Shown piece after piece: positions 42,817 through 52,769 of a stretch of DNA of 64,000 bases. The position numbers were made by a program, and so were the translations under genes. The number at the start of each line of letters is the position of its first letter. Within the stretch, counting starts at the first letter, position 1. The notes under the pieces were generated by a model. The model made no database searches. It saw only the letters and a list, made by a program, of their open reading frames with translations, and had not been told where the DNA came from. Source of the DNA: Tabrizicola sp. (GTDB lineage: Bacteria; Pseudomonadota; Alphaproteobacteria; Rhodobacterales; Rhodobacteraceae); NCBI RefSeq assembly GCF_016793705.1, contig NZ_JAEULO010000049.1, positions 1 to 64,000 on the forward strand, read 5' to 3'.

Positions 42817-43484
42817 CTGTCACCTGTCGGGCTGGTAAGCGCGGCCAGTGTCTCCTGGTCCTGCGCGGGGGTGGTGGAATAGGCCTTGAGGAAGACGCGA
42901 AGGCCGTTGGTGATGTAGCGGTCGAGCGTCGCCCGGTCCGGCACCGCGTCAGGCATGTAGAGCGCCTGGGTCCGGGGGGCCGACAGGATCAGGCCCCAGA
43001 GGTCCTGCGCCGCAAGTTCGGCGTCGTCGAACACCAGCCGCCCTGCCTCGCGCTGGTTCTCGAGATAGCGCATGATCCCGCGCAGAAGGTGGTCCGGACC
43101 AGAGGCCTGGTAGGCGCGACCGATCTCGGGGAAACGGCTGACCTCGCCGATGATCAGGCGCGCCAGCGACAACAGGTCGGGCCGCATCACGGTGTCGGCA
43201 TAGGCCCAGGCGAAGGTGATGAGGTCCGCGACCATGCCGTTGTGCGAGGGGTGGTCGAAGACATCCAGCATCAGGTCGCGCTTGCCCAGCATCATCGCCT
43301 GGAAGAGCGATTCCTTCGACGGGAAGTAGGAATAGAGCGTTGGTTTCGTCACCCCGGCCTCGGCCGCCACCGCATCCATCGTGGTGCCGGAATAGCCGCT
43401 GGCCGCAAAGACGGTCAGCGCGGCGTCGAGAATCTGGCGCTCGCGGGTCAGGCGGTTCTGCTGGCGGCGCGGGAGAGCGGTCAT
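42813..43484 (-). CDS. TetR/AcrR-family regulator of the catabolic operon
   Basis: 223 residues. The N-terminal HTH is RQILDAALTVFAASGYSGTT, then MDAVAAEAGVTKPTLYSYFP and SKESLFQ. The C-terminal ligand domain resembles the AefR-like class (LIIGEVSRFPEIGRAYQASG). Its position inside the operon, with four-base overlaps on both sides (ATGA with the GS-family and hydrolase genes), implies autoregulation. The dyad at 47209-47220 before the first gene is the likely operator. Confidence 0.9.
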   Translation of the reverse strand: MTALPRRQQNRLTRERQILDAALTVFAASGYSGTTMDAVAAEAGVTKPTLYSYFPSKESLFQAMMLGKRDLMLDVFDHPSHNGMVADLITFAWAYADTVMRPDLLSLARLIIGEVSRFPEIGRAYQASGPDHLLRGIMRYLENQREAGRLVFDDAELAAQDLWGLILSAPRTQALYMPDAVPDRATLDRYITNGLRVFLKAYSTTPAQDQETLAALTSPTGDR

Positions 43485-44764
43485 GTCAGCCGGTTCAGGA
43501 AGGTCGAAAGATGGCGGTTGTAGAGATCGGGCTGTTCCACGTTGCAGACATGGCCCGCACCGGCGATCACCTCGAAGCGCACGTCGGGGCGGGGGGCGGC
43601 GTCCCAGATGCGGCCCGCGATGCCGCGGATTTCGGCGGGCGGGGCCAGGCGGTCATGTTCGCCGGTCATCAGCAGGACGGGCATGGTGAGCTTGGCGAAG
43701 TCGAAGCGCTCCAGGGGGTTGGTGAAGCAGTTCAGCGCATCGCGGTAGGTCGCTGCCGGGATCGCGGCCATGCTGTCGAAGAGGCGCTGCCGGGTGTCCT
43801 CGCTGGCGTCGGGCCCGGCCAGCACCTTCACCACCGCGGGGGCGAAGTCGGCTGGCACCTGGCCCGCATCCATCGGCACCTCGCGGGAGACGCGGAAGGC
43901 CTCGCGCTCATCCGGGCCGGCCTCGGACATGCCGGTGCAGCCGCCGGAGAGGACGAGACCATCCAGCATCTCCGGATGGCGCATGGCGAAGGAGGTGGCG
44001 ATCCAGGAGCCGTAGGAGAGGCCGACCAGCACCAGCCGCCTTGCACCAAGCTTCTCCGCGACCCGCAGGATGTCGGCGCAGTAATCGTCCACGGTGGACT
44101 GGCGCGGCCCGAGCGTGCTGTCGCCATAGCCGCGCAGGTCCAGCGCAGCCGCGCGCATGGTGGCGCCAACCGCTTGCACCTGAGGCGTCCAGTTCGTGCG
44201 TCCCCCGCCGATCCCATGCAGGAAGAGGCAGAGCCGGTCATCGCCGATCCCGGGTGTCACCGAAAGTGCCAGGCGCGGCAGGTCGTCGAAGATCAGGGTC
44301 TCGAAAGAGACAGGAGGGGACGGCCGCGGTGTCGCCGAGGCCTGCTCGGTGGCCGCCGCCAGCGCCGCGATCCCCGCCTCGAACACGGCCTTCGTGCCTT
44401 CGCAGATCGCCGTCAGCCGCGAGGCCGGGGCCCGGACGGTGGCGGTCCAGCCGACCACCGACCCGCCCGCCTCGGCTGGGGTCACGGTGATCCGGGCGTC
44501 ATAGGCCTCGCAGTCCTTGATCCCCTCCAGATGGGTGTAGCCCAGCACCCGGTCGCTGTCGGAGAGGTAGGTCAGCTGCTCGCGGTAACGCGTATCCTCG
44601 CCCTGCACCGTGAAGGCCCGGACCAAGGCCCCCTGCTCTCCCTGCTCCTCCCGGATCGTCTCGACCCACGGATGCCACGCCCCGCAGAAATCGCGGACGA
44701 CCGACCAGACCGCCTCTGGTGCAAGCGGCACGAGGCCCCTGACCTGCACCACCTCGCGCCCCAT
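43481..44764 (-). CDS. SRPBCC-alpha/beta hydrolase fusion protein
   Basis: 427 residues in two domains. Residues 1-140 form a SRPBCC/polyketide-cyclase-like domain (VRGLVPLAPEAVWSVVRDFC). Residues 155-427 form an alpha/beta hydrolase with oxyanion loop FLHGIGG (181-187), nucleophile Ser250 in GLSYG, acid Asp371 in TGEHDRLAP and His405 in AGAGHVCN. In the nicotinate pathway the alpha/beta hydrolase NicD follows NicX and removes the formyl group from N-formylmaleamate. This hydrolase could play the same step for a related ring-opened product. The fusion is unusual. Start and stop overlap its neighbours. Confidence 0.85.
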   Translation of the reverse strand: MGREVVQVRGLVPLAPEAVWSVVRDFCGAWHPWVETIREEQGEQGALVRAFTVQGEDTRYREQLTYLSDSDRVLGYTHLEGIKDCEAYDARITVTPAEAGGSVVGWTATVRAPASRLTAICEGTKAVFEAGIAALAAATEQASATPRPSPPVSFETLIFDDLPRLALSVTPGIGDDRLCLFLHGIGGGRTNWTPQVQAVGATMRAAALDLRGYGDSTLGPRQSTVDDYCADILRVAEKLGARRLVLVGLSYGSWIATSFAMRHPEMLDGLVLSGGCTGMSEAGPDEREAFRVSREVPMDAGQVPADFAPAVVKVLAGPDASEDTRQRLFDSMAAIPAATYRDALNCFTNPLERFDFAKLTMPVLLMTGEHDRLAPPAEIRGIAGRIWDAAPRPDVRFEVIAGAGHVCNVEQPDLYNRHLSTFLNRLT

Positions 44765-46107
44765 CAGCGCAGCATCCGCAAGGCGCCCGAATCCCCACGC
44801 CAGAGCGAGTTCCGCGCGCCGCCCTCGTCACCTGGCGCCTTATCCAGCTCGTCCATCTCGTAAAGCGCAAGGACCCCGATGTAGTCCTCCATGATCTCGC
44901 TGGTATAGGGGAGCATCAGCGCCCCGCAGCGGCTGTCGCGGTACATGCGCTCCAGCGGCAGCGACTTCAGCATCGACTGCCCACCACAGGTGCGGATCGC
45001 CAGCGCCGTGATCTCCTGCACGCCTTCCATCACGTTGTACTGCGCGGCATACATCCGCAGCACTTCGGCTTTCGACGGCATCCCCTTGGCTTCCGAAAAG
45101 GCCTGCCACCAGAGCGCCCGCATGTTCGCGAGGCGGGCATACATCTTCGATACCGCCACCCGCTTGGTCGCATACATCCGCCGGTCGATCGGCGGCTGGC
45201 CGGGGACGCGGCCTTGCAGATAGGCAAGCGTGAAGTCAAAGGCCCCCTGCGCCACCCCCATGTAGGTGGGGCTGAGGGTGGCCATCATGTGCGGCCAGTT
45301 CGGCAGCGTCTTGCCGAAGATGCCCTTCGGCATGAGGAGGTCGTCTTCCGTGACGAAAACGTCTTTCAGGATCAGGTCGCGGCTGTTCGTCCCCCGCATC
45401 CCCAGCGGGTCCCAGTCGCCCTTGACGGTCAGGCCCGGCGCGTCCTTGTGGACGACGAACAGCATCGTGTCCTCATGCCGCGGCTCCTGACCCTCGAACA
45501 CTTCCGTGCAGACGATGGTGTAGTAGTCGCAATAGCCGGCCAGCGAGGCGAATTTCTTGAACCCGCTGATCTTCCAGCCGCCCTCCACAGGCCGCGCCTG
45601 GGTCTGGTTCGGCTTCGAGGTCCAGTTCTGCCCGCCTTCCGAAATCGGCTGCGAGAAGATCGCGCGTTCCTTCATCGCCCGGGTGAACTGCTTCGCCCGC
45701 AACGGCGCAAAGGCCGCCTTTTCGGCCTCGGACAGGTTCGGCATGTCATACATGAACCGCGACCAGGCCATCGAGGAGTTGTGCATGTTGAAGGTCAGCG
45801 CCGTCGCGCCGCAGTACTTGGCGATCTCGGCCCCGACCATGGCATATTCGCCCATCGAGAAGCCCCAGCCGCCGAATTCCTGCGGGATCGAAAGACCCAG
45901 GAAGCCCGCGTCAGCGAGGTCCTTGTAGTTTTCGGTCGGAAACGAGGCATCGTCGTCCACAGCCTTGGCGCGCGCGGCAAAGACCGGGCCCAGCTCGTTG
46001 ATCTTGCGCATCGCCTCGGCCACCTCGGGGCGGACGCGAGTCATGTCGTAATAGTCCGCAGGGGCGCTCATCGGCATCACGGCGGGGATCGGGGACTGGT
46101 CGGTCAT
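44764..46107 (-). CDS. Acyl-CoA-dehydrogenase-fold flavoprotein, probable monooxygenase component
   Basis: 447 residues of the ACAD fold: FLGLSIPQEFGGWGFSMGEY, the flavin segment ERAIFSQPISEGG, and the helical C-terminal domain with AIRTCGGQSMLKSLPLERMY. In acyl-CoA dehydrogenases the catalytic Glu lies in YEGTSE. Here the aligned stretch is LPYTSEI (Pro about 400), so the base is missing. ACAD-fold enzymes without it (DszC-, HpaB-like) are FMN-dependent monooxygenases fed by a flavin reductase, and one is encoded in this operon. TGATG overlaps link it to both neighbours. Confidence 0.8.
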   Translation of the reverse strand: MTDQSPIPAVMPMSAPADYYDMTRVRPEVAEAMRKINELGPVFAARAKAVDDDASFPTENYKDLADAGFLGLSIPQEFGGWGFSMGEYAMVGAEIAKYCGATALTFNMHNSSMAWSRFMYDMPNLSEAEKAAFAPLRAKQFTRAMKERAIFSQPISEGGQNWTSKPNQTQARPVEGGWKISGFKKFASLAGYCDYYTIVCTEVFEGQEPRHEDTMLFVVHKDAPGLTVKGDWDPLGMRGTNSRDLILKDVFVTEDDLLMPKGIFGKTLPNWPHMMATLSPTYMGVAQGAFDFTLAYLQGRVPGQPPIDRRMYATKRVAVSKMYARLANMRALWWQAFSEAKGMPSKAEVLRMYAAQYNVMEGVQEITALAIRTCGGQSMLKSLPLERMYRDSRCGALMLPYTSEIMEDYIGVLALYEMDELDKAPGDEGGARNSLWRGDSGALRMLR

Positions 46108-47156
46108 CAGGCAAGCTCTCCTTGCAGAACGCCGTCCTTGACGACGACGCGCCCGTCGAGGGCGATGGTGCAGTTGCGCATCGGAAGGTCGAAATGGCCA
46201 AGCGTGTAGCGCCCGGCATACTGGTTGGCCCCGGTGGACCAGAGGAAGCTCCCGGCAATCGCCCGGAACTCCACCGCCTGCATGTCGCGCTTGTCGTACA
46301 TGGCGGCACTGACCCATTTCGCGCCGTGGTTCATGCCCCAGCCGACATGGCTGAGGCCGAAGGCGTTGCGGTCGCCCCACGCCGCCATGTATTCGCGCAG
46401 GTGCAGCGCGTCGATGCCGTCGCCCTTGATGGCGGTGACGAAGTCGTTCTCGATGGTAAAGTCGATGCGGCTGGTCAGGAAGGTCTTGAACGTCAGGTTC
46501 ATGTCACCCACGTCCATCACCACGCGGCCGTTCACCGCATCCTTGCCGGGGAAGGCCAGGCACAGCCCGGCGGGCCAATGCGCCACCGCGCCCGGTTTCG
46601 TCCCGAACCCCGCCGTGCCGCCACAGGGCGCGCCGCGCAGGTCGACCGTGAGGTCGGTGCCGATGGCCGAGGTGACCCGCATCTCCGACGCCTCGCGCAG
46701 CATCTGGATGCCGATCTGGAGCTTGATGTCGTCTTCAGCCTTCGGCTCGGTCCGCTCCAGGATTTCCGGGTGCTCGTTGGTAATGACCAGAAGCCGGGTA
46801 CGCCCGGCGTCCTCGATCTCCGGCCATTCCGGCGCGTGGATCAGCCCCTCGACCGTGCAGTCCACGATCACCTCGACCAGCTTCAGCGCCTCGACCACCG
46901 CGCGGTTGCCCGCAATCGCCCAACTCGTCCCGGTGGACTTGACCGGAACCGGGGCCGTCTGCGCGGGCGTCGGCATCTGGATGTGGAAACTCTCTGCGCC
47001 GAGGTCATAGGCCGCAAGCTCGCACAGATGCACCAGAACCGGCCGCGACTGGGTTTCGCTGATGATCGCGATCTTCGTACCCTTGCCGATCCCGTTCAGC
47101 GCAAAGACGCGGCGGAAGGCGGCAAGCCACTTCCCCTCGACCCGTTCCTGCAGCAT
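46107..47156 (-). CDS. NicX-like (2,5-dihydroxypyridine 5,6-dioxygenase family) protein
   Basis: 349 residues, near-identical in length to NicX of Pseudomonas. The proposed iron ligands of that family are present: His270 in GLSHVGWGMN and His321/Asp323 in GHFDLPMRNC. WPAGLCLAFPGKDAVNGRVV and VMDVGDMNLTFKTF are family blocks. NicX opens the pyridine ring of 2,5-dihydroxypyridine to N-formylmaleamate. The start at 47156 is chosen for the strong SD GGGGAGGA; a frame from TTG 47201 lacks one. It is the first gene of the operon. Some databases label the family as leucyl aminopeptidase-like (M29), which is the main alternative. Confidence 0.8.
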   Translation of the reverse strand: MLQERVEGKWLAAFRRVFALNGIGKGTKIAIISETQSRPVLVHLCELAAYDLGAESFHIQMPTPAQTAPVPVKSTGTSWAIAGNRAVVEALKLVEVIVDCTVEGLIHAPEWPEIEDAGRTRLLVITNEHPEILERTEPKAEDDIKLQIGIQMLREASEMRVTSAIGTDLTVDLRGAPCGGTAGFGTKPGAVAHWPAGLCLAFPGKDAVNGRVVMDVGDMNLTFKTFLTSRIDFTIENDFVTAIKGDGIDALHLREYMAAWGDRNAFGLSHVGWGMNHGAKWVSAAMYDKRDMQAVEFRAIAGSFLWSTGANQYAGRYTLGHFDLPMRNCTIALDGRVVVKDGVLQGELA

Positions 47157-47208
47157 CCGCGTCCTCCCCGACCCCAGGTGCGACGATTCGTCCACCTGCA
47201 AAATGCTT

Positions 47209-47220
47209 TACTGGTCAGTA
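47209..47220. promoter_or_regulatory. Probable TetR operator of the NicX-type operon
   Basis: TACTGGTCAGTA has perfect 5-bp arms (TACTG/CAGTA) around GT and is embedded in the AT-rich TTTACTGGTCAGTATAG. It sits 53 bases before the NicX-like ATG. On the minus strand a TTGACA lies at 47249-47244, with TATACT inside the dyad, although the 21-base spacing is long for sigma70. ACTGACCAGT-type dyads are common TetR sites. Confidence 0.5.
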
Positions 47221-47245
47221 TAGTTTTCTGCGGATGTGTGATCTG

Positions 47246-47688
47246 TCAACGATTTTCGTTGGCAGGTTCGTTTGTCTTTGTGGCACAATGGGTTGCCGAA
47301 CGCTGTCCCCCCAGATCATCCAGAATCGGGCAGTCCGGCCGGTCGTCACCGGCGCAGGCGTGGACCAAATTCTCCAGCGTCGCCTTCATTTCCCGCATCT
47401 CGCGGATGCGCGATTCGAGCGCCTCGACCTGGGCCTCGGCCAGTTGCCGGACGTCCGCGCTTGCCCGGCTGCGATCCCGCCAGAGCGCCAGAAGATCGGC
47501 GACCTTTTCCATCGGAAAGCCCAGGTCGCGCGCCCGGCGGACGAAGCGCAGGACCTGCACCTCCTTCGGTCCATAGGTGCGATAGCCCGACCCGGTGCGC
47601 CCGGCGGGCGGGATCAGCCCCGTCTCCTCGTAATAGCGGATCATCTTCGCCGACACGCCGCTTTCGCGGGCGGCTTCCCCGATGTTCA

Positions 47689-47689
<1 letters not shown>
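47246..47689 (-). CDS. cueR: Copper-responsive MerR-family activator
   Basis: 147 residues. The MerR HTH is MNIGEAARESGVSAKMIRYY followed by the family turn EETGLIPPAGRTGSGYRTY. The dimerisation helix leads to the metal loop CAGDDRPDCPIL, with two Cys eight residues apart, the CueR Cu(I)/Ag(I)/Au(I) signature. It activates copA by untwisting a 19-bp-spaced promoter. The ATG at 47689 (or 47692) overlaps the copA stop (TGATG). Here cueR lies downstream of copA rather than divergent. Confidence 0.92.
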
Positions 47690-50124
<2,435 letters not shown>

Positions 50125-50154
50125 GGTTGATCCTTCCTTTGCGGGGACCACCCC

Positions 50155-50185
50155 CATATGAGGCTTCCCATGATGGGAAGGTCAA
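50155..50185 (-). promoter_or_regulatory. CueR-dependent promoter with perfect dyad
   Basis: On the minus strand TTGACC (-35, 50185-50180) and CATATG (-10, 50160-50155) are separated by 19 bases, the long spacer of MerR-family promoters. The spacer contains the perfect dyad CTTCCCATGATGGGAAG (50164-50180). This matches the CueR-box layout and lies just upstream of copA. Confidence 0.85.
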
Positions 50186-50233
50186 GGCCCCCGCAATCAC
50201 TTTTCCGGCCTCCCGGTCTTTGATCTTGCTTTC

Positions 50234-50249
50234 AATCAAACGTTTGATT
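50234..50249. promoter_or_regulatory. Perfect 16-bp palindromic TetR operator
   Basis: AATCAAACGTTTGATT is fully self-complementary and lies 11 bases before the ATG of the TetR gene at 50261. It is AT-rich against the background. Its position implies autorepression of the whole TetR-HlyD-ABC operon. Confidence 0.75.
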
Positions 50250-50260
50250 ACGGTGCTCGC

Positions 50261-50908
50261 ATGAATGACATCCCTCCCCCCGAAGGCACCCGGCGCGCGC
50301 TGATCGAGGCAGGGCTGCGGCTTTTCGGCCAGCAGGGCTTCGCCGCCACCTCGGTCCGCCAGCTCGCAACCGAAGCCGGGGCGAACATCGCTGCCATCGC
50401 CTATCACTTCGGCAGCAAGGACGGGTTGCGTCTGGCATGCGCCGGGGAATTCGGGCGGCGTCTGGGCGCGGCGATGACCGCAGCCTCGGGCACCACCACC
50501 GCCACGGCAGCGGAGGCGCGGGCGGAACTGCACCGGCTGGTCCGCGGCATGGCGGGCTTCCTGCTCGGCGACGGGGGCGCCAGCGAAGTCGTCCCCTTCA
50601 TGCTGCGCGAACTGGCCGACAGCGGGCCGGGGATCGAGGCGGTCTACACCGGCTTCGCCGAGCCGACCCACCGCAGACTCTGCGCGCTCTGGGGCCTTGC
50701 CGCCGGCACCGATCCGGAAGACGAAGCCACCCGCCTGGCCGTCTTCACACTGGTCGGGCAGCTCATGTATTTCCGCATCGGCCAGCCCGTCGTCGCCCGG
50801 CGCATGGGCTGGGCCAGCATCGGCGCCGCCGAGACCGGGCAGATCGCCGACCGCATCATCCGCAACCTCGACGCCATGCTCGACGCCGACAGGGGGACCG
50901 TGCCGTGA
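50261..50908 (+). CDS. TetR/AcrR-family regulator (CecR-like)
   Basis: 215 residues. HTH: RRALIEAGLRLFGQQGFAAT, SVRQLATEAGANIAAIAYHF and GSKDGL. The C-terminal domain contains EVVPFMLRELADSGPGIEAV and QLMYFRIGQPVVARRMGW, the DUF1956-type ligand domain of CecR (YbiH). In E. coli CecR controls ybhG-ybhFSR, encoding an HlyD-like protein and an ABC exporter. The same order follows here. The stop overlaps the next start (GTGA). Confidence 0.9.
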   Translation: MNDIPPPEGTRRALIEAGLRLFGQQGFAATSVRQLATEAGANIAAIAYHFGSKDGLRLACAGEFGRRLGAAMTAASGTTTATAAEARAELHRLVRGMAGFLLGDGGASEVVPFMLRELADSGPGIEAVYTGFAEPTHRRLCALWGLAAGTDPEDEATRLAVFTLVGQLMYFRIGQPVVARRMGWASIGAAETGQIADRIIRNLDAMLDADRGTVP

Positions 50909-51852
50909 TTCAATGCGCCATTCCGCTCGTGTCGTGGCTGTTCGCCGCCTGCGAGCCGCCGATGCCCTTCGCGACGGGCTATGTCGAAGGCAATTATGTC
51001 GAGATCGCCCCGGTGGCGACCGCGCAGATCCTTGCGCTGCCGGTGGCCTCCGGCGACCGGGTGGCCAGCGGGCAGACGCTTGTCGAGTTGGAAAGGCGCG
51101 ATGCGGAAATCGCGCTGGCGCAGGCCGAGGCTGCGCTGTCGCGGGCGGAAAGCCAGCTCGCCGACCTGCGCCAGGGCAAGCGGCCCGAGGAAATCCGGGT
51201 GATCGAGGCCTCGCTCGCCTCGGCCCGTGCCCAGGCCGAAGAGGCGCGCCGCACCGCCGACAGGCTGCTCGGTCTCGCCGGGCGCGGGGTCGCGACCGAA
51301 ACCCAGCGCGACGATGCCGCGACCGCCGCCGCCGTGGCCGAAGCCCGCGTGACCGAGATCGAGGCCAATCTCGCCGTGGCCCGCCTGCCCGCGCGACCGG
51401 ACGAGATCGCCGCCTCGGAGGCCGCGCTGCGCGAGGCCACCGCCGCCCGCGACCATGCGCGCTGGCAACTGGACAAGCGCGCCCTGACCGCCCCCTCTGA
51501 TGGCATGGTGACCGACATCATCCGCCGCCCCGGCGAGATCGCGGTGGCGGGCCAGCCCGTGCTGGCGCTGCTACCCGACGGCGCCATCCGCCTGCGGCTC
51601 TATGTCCCCGAAGCCGACATCGCCCGCATCGCGCCCGGCGACCGGCTTGCCTTGAGCTGTGACAGCTGCCCGCCTAATCTGTCCGCAACGATCAGCTACA
51701 TCGCCGACGGCCCCGAATTCACCCCGCCGGTGATCTACTCGGTCGACAGCCGCCAGAAGCTCGTCTACCTCGTCGAGGCGACCCCCGCCGACGGCTCCAG
51801 CCTCAAGCCCGGCCAGATCGTCGACGTCGACCTGCCGGAGGGCGCGCCATGA
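50905..51852 (+). CDS. HlyD-family periplasmic adaptor (YbhG-like)
   Basis: 315 residues. A GTG start overlaps the TetR stop. The short hydrophobic N-terminus ends WLFAAC, possibly a lipobox (Cys16). Then come a lipoyl half (VATAQILALPVASGDRVASG), a long coiled-coil hairpin (about 65-190, Ala/Glu/Arg-rich) and the second lipoyl/beta-barrel part (LTAPSDGMVTDIIRRPGEIA). It links the inner-membrane ABC transporter to an outer-membrane channel, which is not encoded here. Confidence 0.9.
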   Translation: MIQCAIPLVSWLFAACEPPMPFATGYVEGNYVEIAPVATAQILALPVASGDRVASGQTLVELERRDAEIALAQAEAALSRAESQLADLRQGKRPEEIRVIEASLASARAQAEEARRTADRLLGLAGRGVATETQRDDAATAAAVAEARVTEIEANLAVARLPARPDEIAASEAALREATAARDHARWQLDKRALTAPSDGMVTDIIRRPGEIAVAGQPVLALLPDGAIRLRLYVPEADIARIAPGDRLALSCDSCPPNLSATISYIADGPEFTPPVIYSVDSRQKLVYLVEATPADGSSLKPGQIVDVDLPEGAP

Positions 51853-52769
51853 CCCCGGCCATCGAGGTCCGCGGGCTGGTCAAGCGCTTCGGCGGCCGGA
51901 CGGTGGTCGACAATGTCTCGATGACGGTCCAGACCGGCGAGATCGCGGGCTTCCTTGGCCCGAACGGCTCGGGCAAGACCACGACGATCCGGATGATGTG
52001 CGGCCTTCTTACCCCCGATGCGGGCGAGGGGCAGGTGCTGGGCCATGACATCCGCCGCGACGGGGCCGCGATCAAGCGCGAGGTCGGCTACATGACCCAG
52101 CGCTTCTCGTTCTACGAGGACCTCACGATCGAGGAGAACCTGAACTTCGTCGCCGGGCTTTACGCGCTTGACCCTGCGCGGAAGGTGGTGGCCGACACAC
52201 TGGCCGACCTTGGCCTCACGTCGCGCAAACGACAGCTGGCCGGCTCGCTCTCGGGCGGCTGGAAGCAGCGGCTGGCGCTGGCCGCCTGCATCATGCACCG
52301 TCCGCGCCTGCTGATGCTGGACGAGCCGACCGCCGGGGTCGACCCCAAGGCCCGGCGCGAGTTCTGGGACGAAATCCACCAGCTTGCCGCCGGGGGGCTG
52401 ACCGTCCTCGTCTCGACGCATTACATGGACGAGGCAGAGCGCTGCCACCGGATCAACTACATCGCCTATGGCAGGCTTGTCGCGCAGGGCACGGTGGCCG
52501 AGATGGTGCGGAATGCGGGTCTCACCACGGTTGTTCTGGAAGGCACCGATGTGGCCGAGGCCGCGCGGCTTCTGCGCGGGATGCCGGGGGTCGACCAGGT
52601 CGCGGCCTATGGCACTTCGCTGCACGTCATCGGTCGCGACGGCGCGGCGCTGCGCCGTTCGGCAGGTGCTGTCGCCCGCCAGACCGCCACCGCGCTGACC
52701 GAAGCGGCACCCAGCCTGGAAGATGTGTTCATACAACTGATGGGCGCGGCACAGGACAACGCGGCATGA
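51849..52769 (+). CDS. ABC transporter ATP-binding protein (exporter type)
   Basis: 306 residues with a single nucleotide-binding domain. Walker A is GPNGSGKTTT (about 37-46), the Q-loop is in YMTQRFSFYEDLT, the signature LSGGWKQRLALAA, Walker B LLMLDEPTAGVDP and the switch His in VLVSTHYMDEAERC. E. coli YbhF carries two NBDs in one chain; this protein has one and should dimerise. The start overlaps the adaptor stop by four bases. Confidence 0.93.
   Translation: MTPAIEVRGLVKRFGGRTVVDNVSMTVQTGEIAGFLGPNGSGKTTTIRMMCGLLTPDAGEGQVLGHDIRRDGAAIKREVGYMTQRFSFYEDLTIEENLNFVAGLYALDPARKVVADTLADLGLTSRKRQLAGSLSGGWKQRLALAACIMHRPRLLMLDEPTAGVDPKARREFWDEIHQLAAGGLTVLVSTHYMDEAERCHRINYIAYGRLVAQGTVAEMVRNAGLTTVVLEGTDVAEAARLLRGMPGVDQVAAYGTSLHVIGRDGAALRRSAGAVARQTATALTEAAPSLEDVFIQLMGAAQDNAA

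Noticed and set aside
46107-47201. Longer start (TTG at 47201) for the NicX-like gene
   Set aside because: It has no ribosome binding site and would add 15 residues not expected in the family. ATG 47156 has a strong SD and gives the family length.
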